64,000 bases of DNA from Paraclostridium bifermentans (GTDB lineage Bacteria > Bacillota > Clostridia > Peptostreptococcales > Peptostreptococcaceae): assembly GCF_019916025.1 (NCBI RefSeq), contig NZ_CP079737.1:2976001-3040000 (forward strand), written 5' to 3'. Below the pieces are notes generated by a model. It worked only from the letters and a program-made list of their open reading frames with translations, did not search any database and had not been told where the DNA came from. The translations under genes were made by a program, and so were the position numbers. Positions 10,718-23,312 of this stretch are shown here, in pieces. How positions within the stretch are numbered: the stretch's first letter is position 1; each line of letters opens with the position of its first letter.

Positions 10718-11263
10718 TTATTTCCCAAAATGTCTATTTAATAATCCTAAGAATGCTTTTCCATGTCTAGCTTCATCTTTACACATTTCATGTACTGTAT
10801 CATGTATAGCATCTAATCCTAATTCTTTAGCTCTTTTAGCTAATTTTAATTTTCCATCAGTTGCTCCATATTCAGCTTCTACTCTTGCTTTTAAGTTAGC
10901 TTGTGTATCTGCTACTACTACTTCTCCTAATAACTCTGCAAATTTAGCTGCATGTTCTGCTTCTTCAAATGCTATTCTCTTATATGCTTCTGCTACTTCT
11001 GGGAATCCTTCTCTGTCTGCTTGACGACTCATTGCTAAGTACATTCCTACTTCTGTACATTCACCTGTGAAGTTAGCTCTTAATCCTTCTATTACTTCTG
11101 GATCTATTCCTTGAGCTACTCCTATTCTATGCTCGTCTGCCCAAACCATTTCACCTTTCATTTCTTCGAACTTATCAGCTCCTACTTTACATACTGGACA
11201 AATCTCTGGTGCTGTTTCTCCTTCATGTATATATCCGCATACTGTACAAACAAATTTTTTCAT
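10718..11263 (-). CDS. Reverse rubrerythrin (copy 2)
   Basis: This 181-residue protein differs from copy 1 at only two residues (REGF for REGY, LAKRA for LAKKA). Domain order and ligands are the same. Clostridium acetobutylicum has a comparable tandem pair (rbr3A/rbr3B) that is strongly repressed by PerR; the present pair is likely also a peroxide/oxygen defence. It is the first of the two in transcription order, with 160 bases of unrelated sequence between them. A PerR-box-like sequence lies about 140 bases upstream. Confidence 0.95.
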   Translation of the reverse strand: MKKFVCTVCGYIHEGETAPEICPVCKVGADKFEEMKGEMVWADEHRIGVAQGIDPEVIEGLRANFTGECTEVGMYLAMSRQADREGFPEVAEAYKRIAFEEAEHAAKFAELLGEVVVADTQANLKARVEAEYGATDGKLKLAKRAKELGLDAIHDTVHEMCKDEARHGKAFLGLLNRHFGK

Positions 11264-11644
11264 ATTAAAATCCTCCCTTTAACCTTATATATATTAATTT
11301 AATTAGTTTCTAAATTGTTGTTAACTTGTTATAGTATATATATACCCGTCGACTATCTTACTAAACATAAATTTTAAATAAATCTTATAAAATTTTTAAT
11401 TATCATAATTATTATAAAATTTTAACTAAAATAACCAATTCTATTAAATGTTGCTTATATTTAATATACCAATCTATGTGTTTCTTAAAACTTATTTAAT
11501 TTAATTTTTAATAAATTAAATCTACTTCACACTAAAAACATATTGTATTGCTAAAAGTAAATTTTATGTATTATTAACAAGCCTTCAATAAGTATAACTC
11601 AGTTAAGCGCAAAAAAGCTACCTATAATATAGATAGCTTTAAAT
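11264..11644. other. Intergenic region upstream of the rubrerythrins
   Basis: About 380 bases with no gene. TTATAATAATTATGA on the minus strand (11403-11417) matches the PerR-box consensus TTATAATNATTATAA at all but one position; in such AT-rich DNA this could be chance. A terminator for the rhodanese gene lies at 11611-11641, and the GCGCTTAAC right after its T-tract resembles the start of the dispersed element at 1776-1917. Confidence 0.4.
11611..11641 (-). terminator. Terminator of the rhodanese lipoprotein gene
   Basis: AAAGCTATCTAT and ATAGGTAGCTTT pair around an ATT loop with a following T-run on the minus strand, directly after the stop codon at 11645. Confidence 0.8.
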
Positions 11645-12094
11645 TTATTTTTCTAATAATTCTTTGTAAGGCCAACCTTTTTGTCCATTTTCTAATATAA
11701 ACATTCTGTCTGATTTTATTCCTTTAGATTCTAAATAGTTTATTGTATTTTTAGCTCCACCGCCACCACCTGGGCATACAACTACTATAGGATTATTATT
11801 TTCTTCTAACTTAGGTAAAACTGTATCTATCTTAGCTTTTTCTTCATCCTTTTCTGCTGGATAAGCATAAGTAGGTATAGTTCCCTCTATATGATGCTTA
11901 TCATAGTCTTCTTTAGGTTGTATATCTACAAGTGTAATATCTTTTTTACTTTCTATTGCTTCTTTTAATTGATCTGCTGTATAGTAGTTATATTTCTTTT
12001 CACCTTCAGCAGATTCTTTATCTTTGCTACCACATCCAACTAGAGATAACGTTATCACTAGAAGCATACTACATAATAATAATATTTTCTTCAT
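11645..12094 (-). CDS. Rhodanese-like lipoprotein
   Basis: A 149-residue exported protein. Residues 1-20 form a lipoprotein signal ending in the lipobox 'LVGC' with Cys21 as the lipid site, followed by a charged linker. Residues 36-149 form a rhodanese domain with 'DIQPKEDYDKHHIEGTIPTY' and the catalytic loop 'VVCPGGGGGAKNT', which has Cys as the presumed sulfur acceptor and an unusual run of five Gly. The substrate is unknown. It would act on the outer face of the membrane. It stands alone between the rubrerythrins and rRNA operon 1, with a GGAGGGG ribosome site. Confidence 0.9.
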   Translation of the reverse strand: MKKILLLCSMLLVITLSLVGCGSKDKESAEGEKKYNYYTADQLKEAIESKKDITLVDIQPKEDYDKHHIEGTIPTYAYPAEKDEEKAKIDTVLPKLEENNNPIVVVCPGGGGGAKNTINYLESKGIKSDRMFILENGQKGWPYKELLEK

Positions 12095-12244
12095 AATTCC
12101 CCTCCTGATTTGTTATACTATTAAATTTTAACATTATTAGACAATTCATTTCCAATAGTTTTTATCTATTTTAAACTTAAATTCAATAGTTTTTACCTAT
12201 ATTACCCATTTATATTTGTTTATCTTTTATTATCTCTTTATTTC

Positions 12245-12560
12245 ATACCATAGCTACATAATTCTTTTTTTATTTTATACAACAAAATTGGTTAAGATTT
12301 AGTTTGCAGCGTAGCGGTCATTCAAAGCATCTTCCCTTATTTCTTCATATCTTACTGTACAAGCGTGATCTTTTTTATTTTATACATCAAAAAATGGTTA
12401 GTATTAAGTTACAATGCAGAAGTCATTTTAAAGCATCTTCTCTTATCCTTTAACTCATACCGTACAAGCGTAATCCTTCTTTATTTTGCACAACAAAAAG
12501 TGGTTAAGGTTTAGTTTGCAACGCAGAGGTCATTCAAAGCATCTTCTCAGCTTTATGACC
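12245..12560 (-). repeat. 106-bp tandem repeats downstream of rRNA operon 1
   Basis: Three repeats of one sequence start at 12289, 12395 and 12501 (the TGGTTA anchor), a constant 106-base period, with a degenerate partial unit on the low side. Each unit reads on the plus strand GTACAAGCG-TAATC, a T-rich tract, ACAACAAAAA, TGGTTA, a 15-base block, GGTCATTCAAAGC or GTCATTTTAAAGC, and CATCTTCTC. Units 1 and 3 share one version of the block after TGGTTA (AGATTTAGTTTGCA or AGGTTTAGTTTGCA); unit 2 has the version of operon 2 (GTATTAAGTTACA). The last unit is one arm of the 5S terminator hairpin. Not coding. Confidence 0.8.
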
Positions 12561-12585
12561 CAAGTGCAAACTAAATCTTAACCAC
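12491..12585 (-). terminator. Long terminator hairpin of rRNA operon 1
   Basis: On the minus strand GTGGTTAAGATTTAGTTTGC (12566-12585) pairs with the arm at 12500-12520 with one G-U or mismatch, and inside it GGGTCAT/ATGACC and AAGC/GCTT extend the stem; TTTTTGTTG follows. The equivalent hairpin of operon 2 has different arms that pair equally well, which supports a selected structure. Weaker pairing extends outward to the GCGTAATC at the 3' end of 5S. Confidence 0.8.
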
Positions 12586-12614
12586 CGCAAATCCACGTAA
12601 AATAAAAAAGATTA

Positions 12615-12729
<115 letters not shown>

Positions 12730-12741
12730 ATAATCTTTATT

Positions 12742-12815
12742 TGGAGCGGGTGAAGGGGATCGAACCCTCACAGCCGGCTTGGAAGGCCGGAACTCTACCA
12801 TTGAGCTACACCCGC
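12742..12815 (-). tRNA. tRNA-Gly (anticodon TCC)
   Basis: A 74-base cloverleaf with GCGGGTG/CACCCGC acceptor arms, encoded CCA, TTCGATC in the T arm, and anticodon loop CTTCCAA (TCC, reads GGA). It sits in the 23S-5S spacer, where operon 2 has tRNA-Thr. Confidence 0.96.
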
Positions 12816-12872
12816 ATATATTTTGAATTAGTACTCTAAAAACTGAATAACATTTATAAGATTAAATAATCT

Positions 12873-17450
<4,578 letters not shown>

Positions 17451-17721
17451 TAATTTAAAAAGTTGTCCATCGCTCAGCTAATCATTATCTGAATATCTGG
17501 CTTGGTTGTTTGTGTTTAATTCTTTAAAAAAGAATTTTTATAATTAACCTACTGTTTAATTTTCAAAGTTCATTTTCTCTTTTGTGTTTCGTCCGTTTCT
17601 TAAGGACAAGTAATACTTTACCATCATTTGAAAATAACGTCAATACTTTTTAAAAACTTTTTTCTATATTTTTATTTATTTTATATGAAATTACCTCTTC
17701 TTCCTTCAAATTTCAACATTT
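17451..17721 (-). promoter_or_regulatory. rRNA operon 1 promoter and leader
   Basis: TTGACG (17638-17643) and TAAAGT (17615-17620) are separated by exactly 17 bases, followed by a 160-base leader with the 16S processing arm AAAATTAAACAGTAGG near 17548-17563. The same promoter, with the same spacing, precedes operon 2 at 52143-52171. Only one strong promoter is evident. Confidence 0.78.
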
Positions 17722-18300
17722 TTAAACTGTATATTTTTTTAGTTCTTCAATGTTTAAATTTATAATTTCATTTAGTAATTGCTTTTTTCTAACTGGATCA
17801 TCATATTTTTTTAAGATTTTACATCTTAATTCCCCTAGTAATTGTATATATTCTTCATAACTATCATCATAAACTCTTTCTAAATCTTTTTTTATCTTCG
17901 ATGCTAATGATGGACTTTTTCCTGAAGTGGATACTCCTATAATAAGATCTCCTCTTTTAATGGTAGCTGGCACTATATAGCTAGATAATGTTGGATCATC
18001 TACTACATTTACAAGTTTATTTTTTTCAGCACAATACATGCCTATAGACTTATTTACATCTCTATTATTAGTAGCTGCAACAACAATAAAACTATTTTCT
18101 ATATATTCTTCTTTATATTCATCTCTTATTAGTTCAGTTTTATTTTCTATATCTTTAAATCTTTCATCGAAGTCTAAAGATATAACCTTAACCTTATATC
18201 CAAAATCAATAAAGTTCTTTGCTTTCCTATAAGCTATTTTCCCACCTCCGATAATTGTTATCTCTTTACAATCTAAGTTCACCATGATAGGATAGTTCAT
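17722..18300 (-). CDS. Precorrin-2 dehydrogenase / sirohydrochlorin ferrochelatase
   Basis: A 192-residue protein matching the N-terminal half of CysG (SirC/Met8 type). It oxidises precorrin-2 to sirohydrochlorin with NAD and may insert iron for siroheme. The NAD site 'EITIIGGGKIAYRKAKNFIDFG' spans residues 13-34, 'VVAATNNRDVNKSIGMYC' follows near residue 72, and 'STSGKSPSLASKIKKDLE' near residue 125 is the second family motif. It lacks the methyltransferase half; that activity is the separate CobA-HemD fusion. It supplies the step missing from the cob cluster yet lies outside it, between rRNA operon 1 and unrelated genes, with no riboswitch. Confidence 0.93.
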   Translation of the reverse strand: MNYPIMVNLDCKEITIIGGGKIAYRKAKNFIDFGYKVKVISLDFDERFKDIENKTELIRDEYKEEYIENSFIVVAATNNRDVNKSIGMYCAEKNKLVNVVDDPTLSSYIVPATIKRGDLIIGVSTSGKSPSLASKIKKDLERVYDDSYEEYIQLLGELRCKILKKYDDPVRKKQLLNEIINLNIEELKKYTV

Positions 18301-18338
18301 TTTATAATTCCTTTCTATTCTTTTAATGTCTATTACTA

Positions 18339-18788
18339 TTATATACCACCTACTTCTTTTTCTACCTCTTTTTGAACTCTTCCAAACGATATTTCTTTAT
18401 CTTCTGCCCCTGTATATACGTACGCTTTAGTTAAGTCTTCAACCGTACTCTCTAGTTCTTGCATAAATTGAGTATATGCAAATTCAAATTTAGGATCACT
18501 TTCATCTTTTCCAAAAACACTATAAACTAGCGATTCTATCATTTGATCCATACCCCATAATTTAAGATGTATGAGCTCGTGAATTACTAAAGCTTCTAAG
18601 TTAGTATGTTTTCTGTTGAAATTATTTATCATAAGAACAGCTTGTTTTACATCTCTATCTATCTTTATATCTCCACTTTTTCTCCATTCTTTATCAACTA
18701 ACTCAATTTTAATATCCCAATCTCTAATTCTAAGAATATCTTGCCACTTATTCAAATATTGTTCTACTAAATCTTTCTTTAATTCCAT
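18339..18788 (-). CDS. Hypothetical protein with HExxH metallopeptidase motif
   Basis: The 149-residue product carries 'ALVIHELIHLKLWGMDQ' at about residues 63-79, an HExxH zinc motif in a SprT/minigluzincin-like setting. The preceding segment 'AVLMINNFNRKHTNLE' fits the strand that leads to the active-site helix. A downstream Glu ligand could be in 'FEFAYTQFMQELESTVEDL', but I cannot assign it. No signal peptide or membrane segment, so it is cytoplasmic. The gene stands alone with a AAGGAG site. I do not recognise a named family; peptidase activity is inferred from the motif only. Confidence 0.8.
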   Translation of the reverse strand: MELKKDLVEQYLNKWQDILRIRDWDIKIELVDKEWRKSGDIKIDRDVKQAVLMINNFNRKHTNLEALVIHELIHLKLWGMDQMIESLVYSVFGKDESDPKFEFAYTQFMQELESTVEDLTKAYVYTGAEDKEISFGRVQKEVEKEVGGI

Positions 18789-18922
18789 AAATACTTCTCC
18801 TTTTTAATTACAAAAATAAATAACTTTAATATGTTTATTTCTACAATCAAAAAGGAGTACCTCTATTTTTATTATAGAAATACGCCTAACTAGTAACTAT
18901 TTATTATATTAATATATTTATA

Positions 18923-19276
18923 TTAAATAAAATCTTTTTCAAACTCATCTATACAATCTTTTAGTAAAGTAGCACTATACGCCATAGAAGGTCCTCCTCC
19001 AAACCCAACTGCAACCATAGCTGCTTCCATTATTTCCTCTCTTGTAGCTCCAAGCTCTAATGCTGCATATGTATGGCAAACTATACAATACTCGCAACGA
19101 TTATATATACCTATCGCTACACTTATAAGCTCTTTTGTTTTAGTAGTTAAAGCTCCTTCTTTATAGCCAGAGTTTAAAAGCCCCATAAATGCTTCTACAT
19201 TTTCTTGGTTTGTTTCACTTATAGCCCCTAATCCTTCTTTAAATGAATTTAATATTCCTCTTACGTCTTTTTTCAT
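18923..19276 (-). CDS. Carboxymuconolactone decarboxylase family (AhpD-like) protein
   Basis: A 117-residue all-helical protein of the CMD/AhpD superfamily. The redox motif 'NRCEYCIVCHTYAALELGAT' near residue 59 has the CxxC with a following His, as in AhpD-like peroxidase partners, and 'TKELISVAIGI' precedes it as in the family. A role in thiol-dependent peroxide reduction is possible but the partner is not in view. It is a single gene with a GGGGG ribosome site and lies between the HExxH protein and the end of the hem/cob block. Confidence 0.9.
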   Translation of the reverse strand: MKKDVRGILNSFKEGLGAISETNQENVEAFMGLLNSGYKEGALTTKTKELISVAIGIYNRCEYCIVCHTYAALELGATREEIMEAAMVAVGFGGGPSMAYSATLLKDCIDEFEKDFI

Positions 19277-19477
19277 GTTAAATCCCCCTTATGTTATAAG
19301 CCCTTAAAAATAGTTAGTATACTAACTTTATTTGTAAATTATACTATTTTAAAATATCACATGTAAAGGATATACATTTTTACTCCTATTTTTATTGATT
19401 AGACATATAGAAAAAAACTATAAACTTAACTATGTGTGTAAACAATATTGCTATGAAGTTATAAAAGTTTATAAATT

Positions 19478-19518
19478 AAAAAAAGTGTTGAATAGAAAAT
19501 TTCTATTCAACACTTTTG
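19478..19518 (-). terminator. Terminator of the hem-cbi transcript
   Basis: AAAAGTGTTGAATAGAAA and TTTCTATTCAACACTTTTTTT form a perfect hairpin with T-tract on the minus strand, starting one base after the hemL stop. It closes the long tetrapyrrole operon. Confidence 0.9.
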
Positions 19519-19519
19519 A

Positions 19520-20818
19520 TTATAAGTTATGAGCAGCCTTTAAAGCTTCATAACTAGCTTTTATAGTTTCATCTATTATCTCATCTGTATGAGCATTAGA
19601 TAAGAACATTGCCTCAAATTGAGTAGGAGCAAGTAAAATCCCTCTATTTAATAGCTCCTCGAAGTATTTATTAAACATAGGTACATTACACTTAGTAACA
19701 TCATCATAGTTATTTATTGGTCCTTCTGCAAAGAATAAACAAACTAAAGACCCAGCTCTATTTACAGTGTAATTTAATCCAAGTTTTTCAACATTTGATC
19801 TTAAACCTTCTTCTAGTTTTATAGCTTTTCTTTCTAATTCACTATAAACTTCTGGTCTATCTCTTAGTATTTCTAAGTTCTTTTTACCCATGTACATAGC
19901 TAATGGGTTACCTGATAAAGTACCCGCTTGATATACAGGTCCTACAGGAGAAACCATATCCATAATTTCTTTTTTACCACCATATGCACCTACAGGAAGT
20001 CCAGCTCCTATTATTTTCCCGAAGCATGCCATATCAGGTTCTATTCCATAATATCCAACTGAACTGTTGTAAGCTAATCTAAATCCAGTTATAACTTCAT
20101 CAAAGATTAAAACTGTTCCGTATTCTTTAGTTATATCTCTTAAAAATTGTATAAATTCTTTTTTACCTGGAACAACTCCCATATTTCCTGCTACAGTCTC
20201 TAGTATAACAGCAGCTATTTCATTACCATGCTCTTCAAACATAGCTTTAGTAGCTTCTATATCATTATATCTAGTTACTAAAGTATCTTTTACAACATCC
20301 TCTGGTACTCCAGGGCTTGTTGGCACTCCATATGTTATAGTTCCTGATCCAGATTTAACTAAAAGCGCATCTGAATGTCCATGGTAACATCCTTCAAACT
20401 TTAATATTTTATTTCTATTAGTATAAGCTCTTGCTACTCTTAGTGCACTCATAGTAGCTTCTGTTCCAGAGTTTACCATACGAACTTGGTCTATTGCAGG
20501 GTAAGCTTCAACTATAAGCTTAGCCATATCAACTTCTATAGCTGTTGGAACCCCATAACTTGTACCTTTTTTTACAATTTCTTCAATTCCATCTACTATT
20601 TCTTTTGGGCTGTGACCTAACATAAGTGGTCCCCATGAACATATGTAATCTATATATTCATTTCCATCTACATCATATATTTTACATCCTTCTGCTCTAT
20701 CTATAAAAACAGGGTCTAATCCTACTGATTTAAATGCTCTAACTGGGCTGTTTACGCCACCTGGGATGTACTTAGTTGCTTCTTCATATATTTTTAGTGA
20801 CTTTTCATTTTTTCTCAT
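19520..20818 (-). CDS. hemL: Glutamate-1-semialdehyde 2,1-aminomutase
   Basis: The 432-residue PLP enzyme turns glutamate-1-semialdehyde into 5-aminolevulinate. Family features are 'PGGVNSPVRAFKSVG' near residue 18, 'GCYHGHSDALLVKSGSG' near residue 143, 'LIFDEVITGFR' near residue 238 and the PLP-lysine region 'CFGKIIGAGLPVGAYGG' near residue 262. It is the last gene of the long operon, after hemB (5-base gap), so 5-aminolevulinate supply is tied to cobalamin synthesis. Confidence 0.97.
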   Translation of the reverse strand: MRKNEKSLKIYEEATKYIPGGVNSPVRAFKSVGLDPVFIDRAEGCKIYDVDGNEYIDYICSWGPLMLGHSPKEIVDGIEEIVKKGTSYGVPTAIEVDMAKLIVEAYPAIDQVRMVNSGTEATMSALRVARAYTNRNKILKFEGCYHGHSDALLVKSGSGTITYGVPTSPGVPEDVVKDTLVTRYNDIEATKAMFEEHGNEIAAVILETVAGNMGVVPGKKEFIQFLRDITKEYGTVLIFDEVITGFRLAYNSSVGYYGIEPDMACFGKIIGAGLPVGAYGGKKEIMDMVSPVGPVYQAGTLSGNPLAMYMGKKNLEILRDRPEVYSELERKAIKLEEGLRSNVEKLGLNYTVNRAGSLVCLFFAEGPINNYDDVTKCNVPMFNKYFEELLNRGILLAPTQFEAMFLSNAHTDEIIDETIKASYEALKAAHNL

Positions 20819-20823
20819 TGGTG

Positions 20824-21789
20824 TTACCCCCTAATTAATTTAGCTATATCTTTTGCAAAGTAAGTGATTATTATATCTGCTCCAGCTCTCTTTATAGACA
20901 TAACAGCCTCATATATAGCTGATTCGTTTAATAACCCTTCTTTAACTGCAAGTTTTAACATAGAGTATTCTCCACTTACATTGTATGCTACTAATGGTAA
21001 ATCAAAGTTATCTTTAACTCTTCTTATTACATCTAAGTATGATAATGCTGGCTTAACCATTAACATATCTGCTCCTTCTAATACATCAAGTTCAGCTTCT
21101 ATTAACGCTTCATTTGAATTAGCTGGATCCATTTGATAAGTTTTTCTATCTCCAAATGATGGAGCTGATCCTGCTGCATCTCTAAATGGTCCATAGAAAC
21201 TAGACGCATACTTAACGCTATATGACATTATAGCTACAGTCTCGAACCCTTGTGCATCTAATCCTTCTCTCATAGCTTGAATTCTTCCATCCATCATATC
21301 AGATGGAGCTACCATGTCAGCTCCAGCTTTTGCATGACTTACAGCTATTTTAGTTAAATATTCTAAAGTTTGATCATTGTCTACATATCCTTTTTCAGTT
21401 AATATACCACAATGACCATGACTAGTGTATTGGCACATACAAACATCTGTAGTTACACACATATCAGGATCTATTTCTTTTATTTTTCTTATAGCCTTTT
21501 GAACTATTCCATTATCATTATATGCTTCTTTTCCAAACGGATCTTTTTCATCTGGTATACCGAATAATATAACATGTTGAATTCCTAAGTCTTTTATCTC
21601 TTTTATTTCTTCTTCTAGTTTATCTAAAGAAAAATGATATACTTCTGGTAAAGATGGTATTTCTTCTTTTATATTTTCTCCTTCTACTACGAATAAAGGA
21701 TATATTAAATCATTTACATTTAATACCGTTTCTCTCACTAAATCTCTTATTGCAGCGCTTTTTCTTAATCTTCTTGGTCTTCTTAACAT
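20824..21789 (-). CDS. hemB: Delta-aminolevulinic acid dehydratase (porphobilinogen synthase)
   Basis: The 321-residue enzyme condenses two 5-aminolevulinates to porphobilinogen. The zinc-site cysteines appear in '[17 protein letters not shown]' near residue 115, which marks a Zn-dependent enzyme. The two active-site lysines are in '[19 protein letters not shown]' (near residue 195) and '[14 protein letters not shown]' (near residue 247). It lies between the cobA-hemD fusion and hemL in the same transcript. Confidence 0.97.
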   Translation of the reverse strand: MLRRPRRLRKSAAIRDLVRETVLNVNDLIYPLFVVEGENIKEEIPSLPEVYHFSLDKLEEEIKEIKDLGIQHVILFGIPDEKDPFGKEAYNDNGIVQKAIRKIKEIDPDMCVTTDVCMCQYTSHGHCGILTEKGYVDNDQTLEYLTKIAVSHAKAGADMVAPSDMMDGRIQAMREGLDAQGFETVAIMSYSVKYASSFYGPFRDAAGSAPSFGDRKTYQMDPANSNEALIEAELDVLEGADMLMVKPALSYLDVIRRVKDNFDLPLVAYNVSGEYSMLKLAVKEGLLNESAIYEAVMSIKRAGADIIITYFAKDIAKLIRG

Positions 21790-21809
21790 TGTAAATTCCC
21801 CCTAATTAA

Positions 21810-23312
21810 TTATTTGTCTTCTATAATACAATTTATTAAATCATTTATAGTATAGTTAGTCGGCTCTTTATAAACCTTAAGTCCTAACTCTTTAGCTGTA
21901 TTACTAGTTATAGGTCCTATAGATATTACTTTAGTATTTTTTAGTTTATCTATATTATCCACTCCTATTATATCAATAAAATTAGAAACTGTAGACGAAC
22001 TTGTAAATGTAATATAATCTACATTATTTTCATTTAACAAAGCTATTATTTCTTCTTTATACTTATCTTCTATTTCAGTTTTATAAGTATGTACTTCTTT
22101 TACTGTACATATTTCACTTAATTTATCTATTAAAAAGTCTCTTGAATTCGCACCTCTTGGTATTAAAATACTATCATTACTGTTTAGTTTATTTTTTAAT
22201 TCCTCATACATAGCTTCTGCTACAAATTTTTCAGGCACTATATCTGCTATTATCCCTCTATTTTTTAATTCTTTAGCTGTAGCCGGGCCAATAGCACATA
22301 TTTTTATATTAGCTAACTTTCTTAAATCTAAATTCATTTCAGCCAGCTTATCAAAAAATATATTAACTCCATTTTGACTTGTTAAAATTAAGTAATTATA
22401 ATTAGAAATATTGTTTATTTCATTTTCTAATTCTTTGTTGTCATCTACTTTTTCTATTCTTATTGTCGGTATTTCAATTGGATTACCTCCTAAATCCATT
22501 ATCTTAGCAACTAAACTACTACTTTGAGTTCTAGCTCTCGTTACTAAAATATTTTTTCCAAATAGAGGTTTTTTCTCAAAGAAGTTTAGTTTTTCTCTTA
22601 AACTTACAACATCACCTACAACAATAAGAGTTGGAGGTTTAACTCCTTCTTTCATAGCTACATCATATATATTTTCTAGGCTTCCAGTAACTACTCTTTG
22701 ATTATATCTAGTAGCCCAACTTATAAGCGCTACAGGAGTATCCTTTGACTTCCCTTCTTTGATTAATTTGTTGCTTATCTTTTTTAAATTGGAAATTCCC
22801 ATTAAAAATACTAATGTTCCTTCATTATTAGCTAATGCATTCCAATTAAGTTCATCATTTTCATCATCTTTTAAATGACCTGTTATAACATGAAAAGAAG
22901 ATGCATAATCTCTGTGAGTTATAGGTATACCTGCGTAACAAAGACCTCCTATTGCAGATGTTATCCCTGGAACTACTTCAAATTCAATTCCATTATCTAA
23001 AAGGAATTCAGCTTCTTCTCCACCTCTACCAAACACATATGGATCTCCACCTTTTAGTCTAGTTACAGTTTTACCTTCTTTAGCTTTATTTGTTATAACT
23101 TCATTAATTTTATCTTGCGGTAAAGCATGATTGCTAGATGCTTTTCCTACATATATAAATTCGCAATTTTCATTTGCTTCTTTTAAATATTTTTCATTTG
23201 CCAACCTATCATAAACTATTACATCAGCTTTTTTTATACATTCCATTCCTTTTAATGTCATAAGTTTATAATCTCCAGGTCCTGCTCCAACTAAGTATAC
23301 TTTACCTTTCAT
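21810..23312 (-). CDS. cobA-hemD: Uroporphyrinogen-III C-methyltransferase / uroporphyrinogen-III synthase fusion
   Basis: A 500-residue two-domain enzyme. Residues 1-245 are a SUMT (CobA) methyltransferase with 'VYLVGAGPGDYKLMTLKG' at residues 5-22 and 'LKGGDPYVFGRGGEEA' near residue 84. Residues 250-500 are a HemD-type synthase with 'ILVTRARTQSSSLVAKI' and 'DYITFTSSSTVSNF'. Together they close hydroxymethylbilane to uroporphyrinogen III and methylate it at C2 and C7 to precorrin-2. The fusion is common in clostridia and channels material toward siroheme and B12. Its start overlaps hemC by 11 bases. Confidence 0.96.
   Translation of the reverse strand: MKGKVYLVGAGPGDYKLMTLKGMECIKKADVIVYDRLANEKYLKEANENCEFIYVGKASSNHALPQDKINEVITNKAKEGKTVTRLKGGDPYVFGRGGEEAEFLLDNGIEFEVVPGITSAIGGLCYAGIPITHRDYASSFHVITGHLKDDENDELNWNALANNEGTLVFLMGISNLKKISNKLIKEGKSKDTPVALISWATRYNQRVVTGSLENIYDVAMKEGVKPPTLIVVGDVVSLREKLNFFEKKPLFGKNILVTRARTQSSSLVAKIMDLGGNPIEIPTIRIEKVDDNKELENEINNISNYNYLILTSQNGVNIFFDKLAEMNLDLRKLANIKICAIGPATAKELKNRGIIADIVPEKFVAEAMYEELKNKLNSNDSILIPRGANSRDFLIDKLSEICTVKEVHTYKTEIEDKYKEEIIALLNENNVDYITFTSSSTVSNFIDIIGVDNIDKLKNTKVISIGPITSNTAKELGLKVYKEPTNYTINDLINCIIEDK

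Noticed and set aside
12245-12560. CRISPR array
   Set aside because: Units of 106 bases are joined without unique spacers and belong to the rRNA tail; no cas gene is present.
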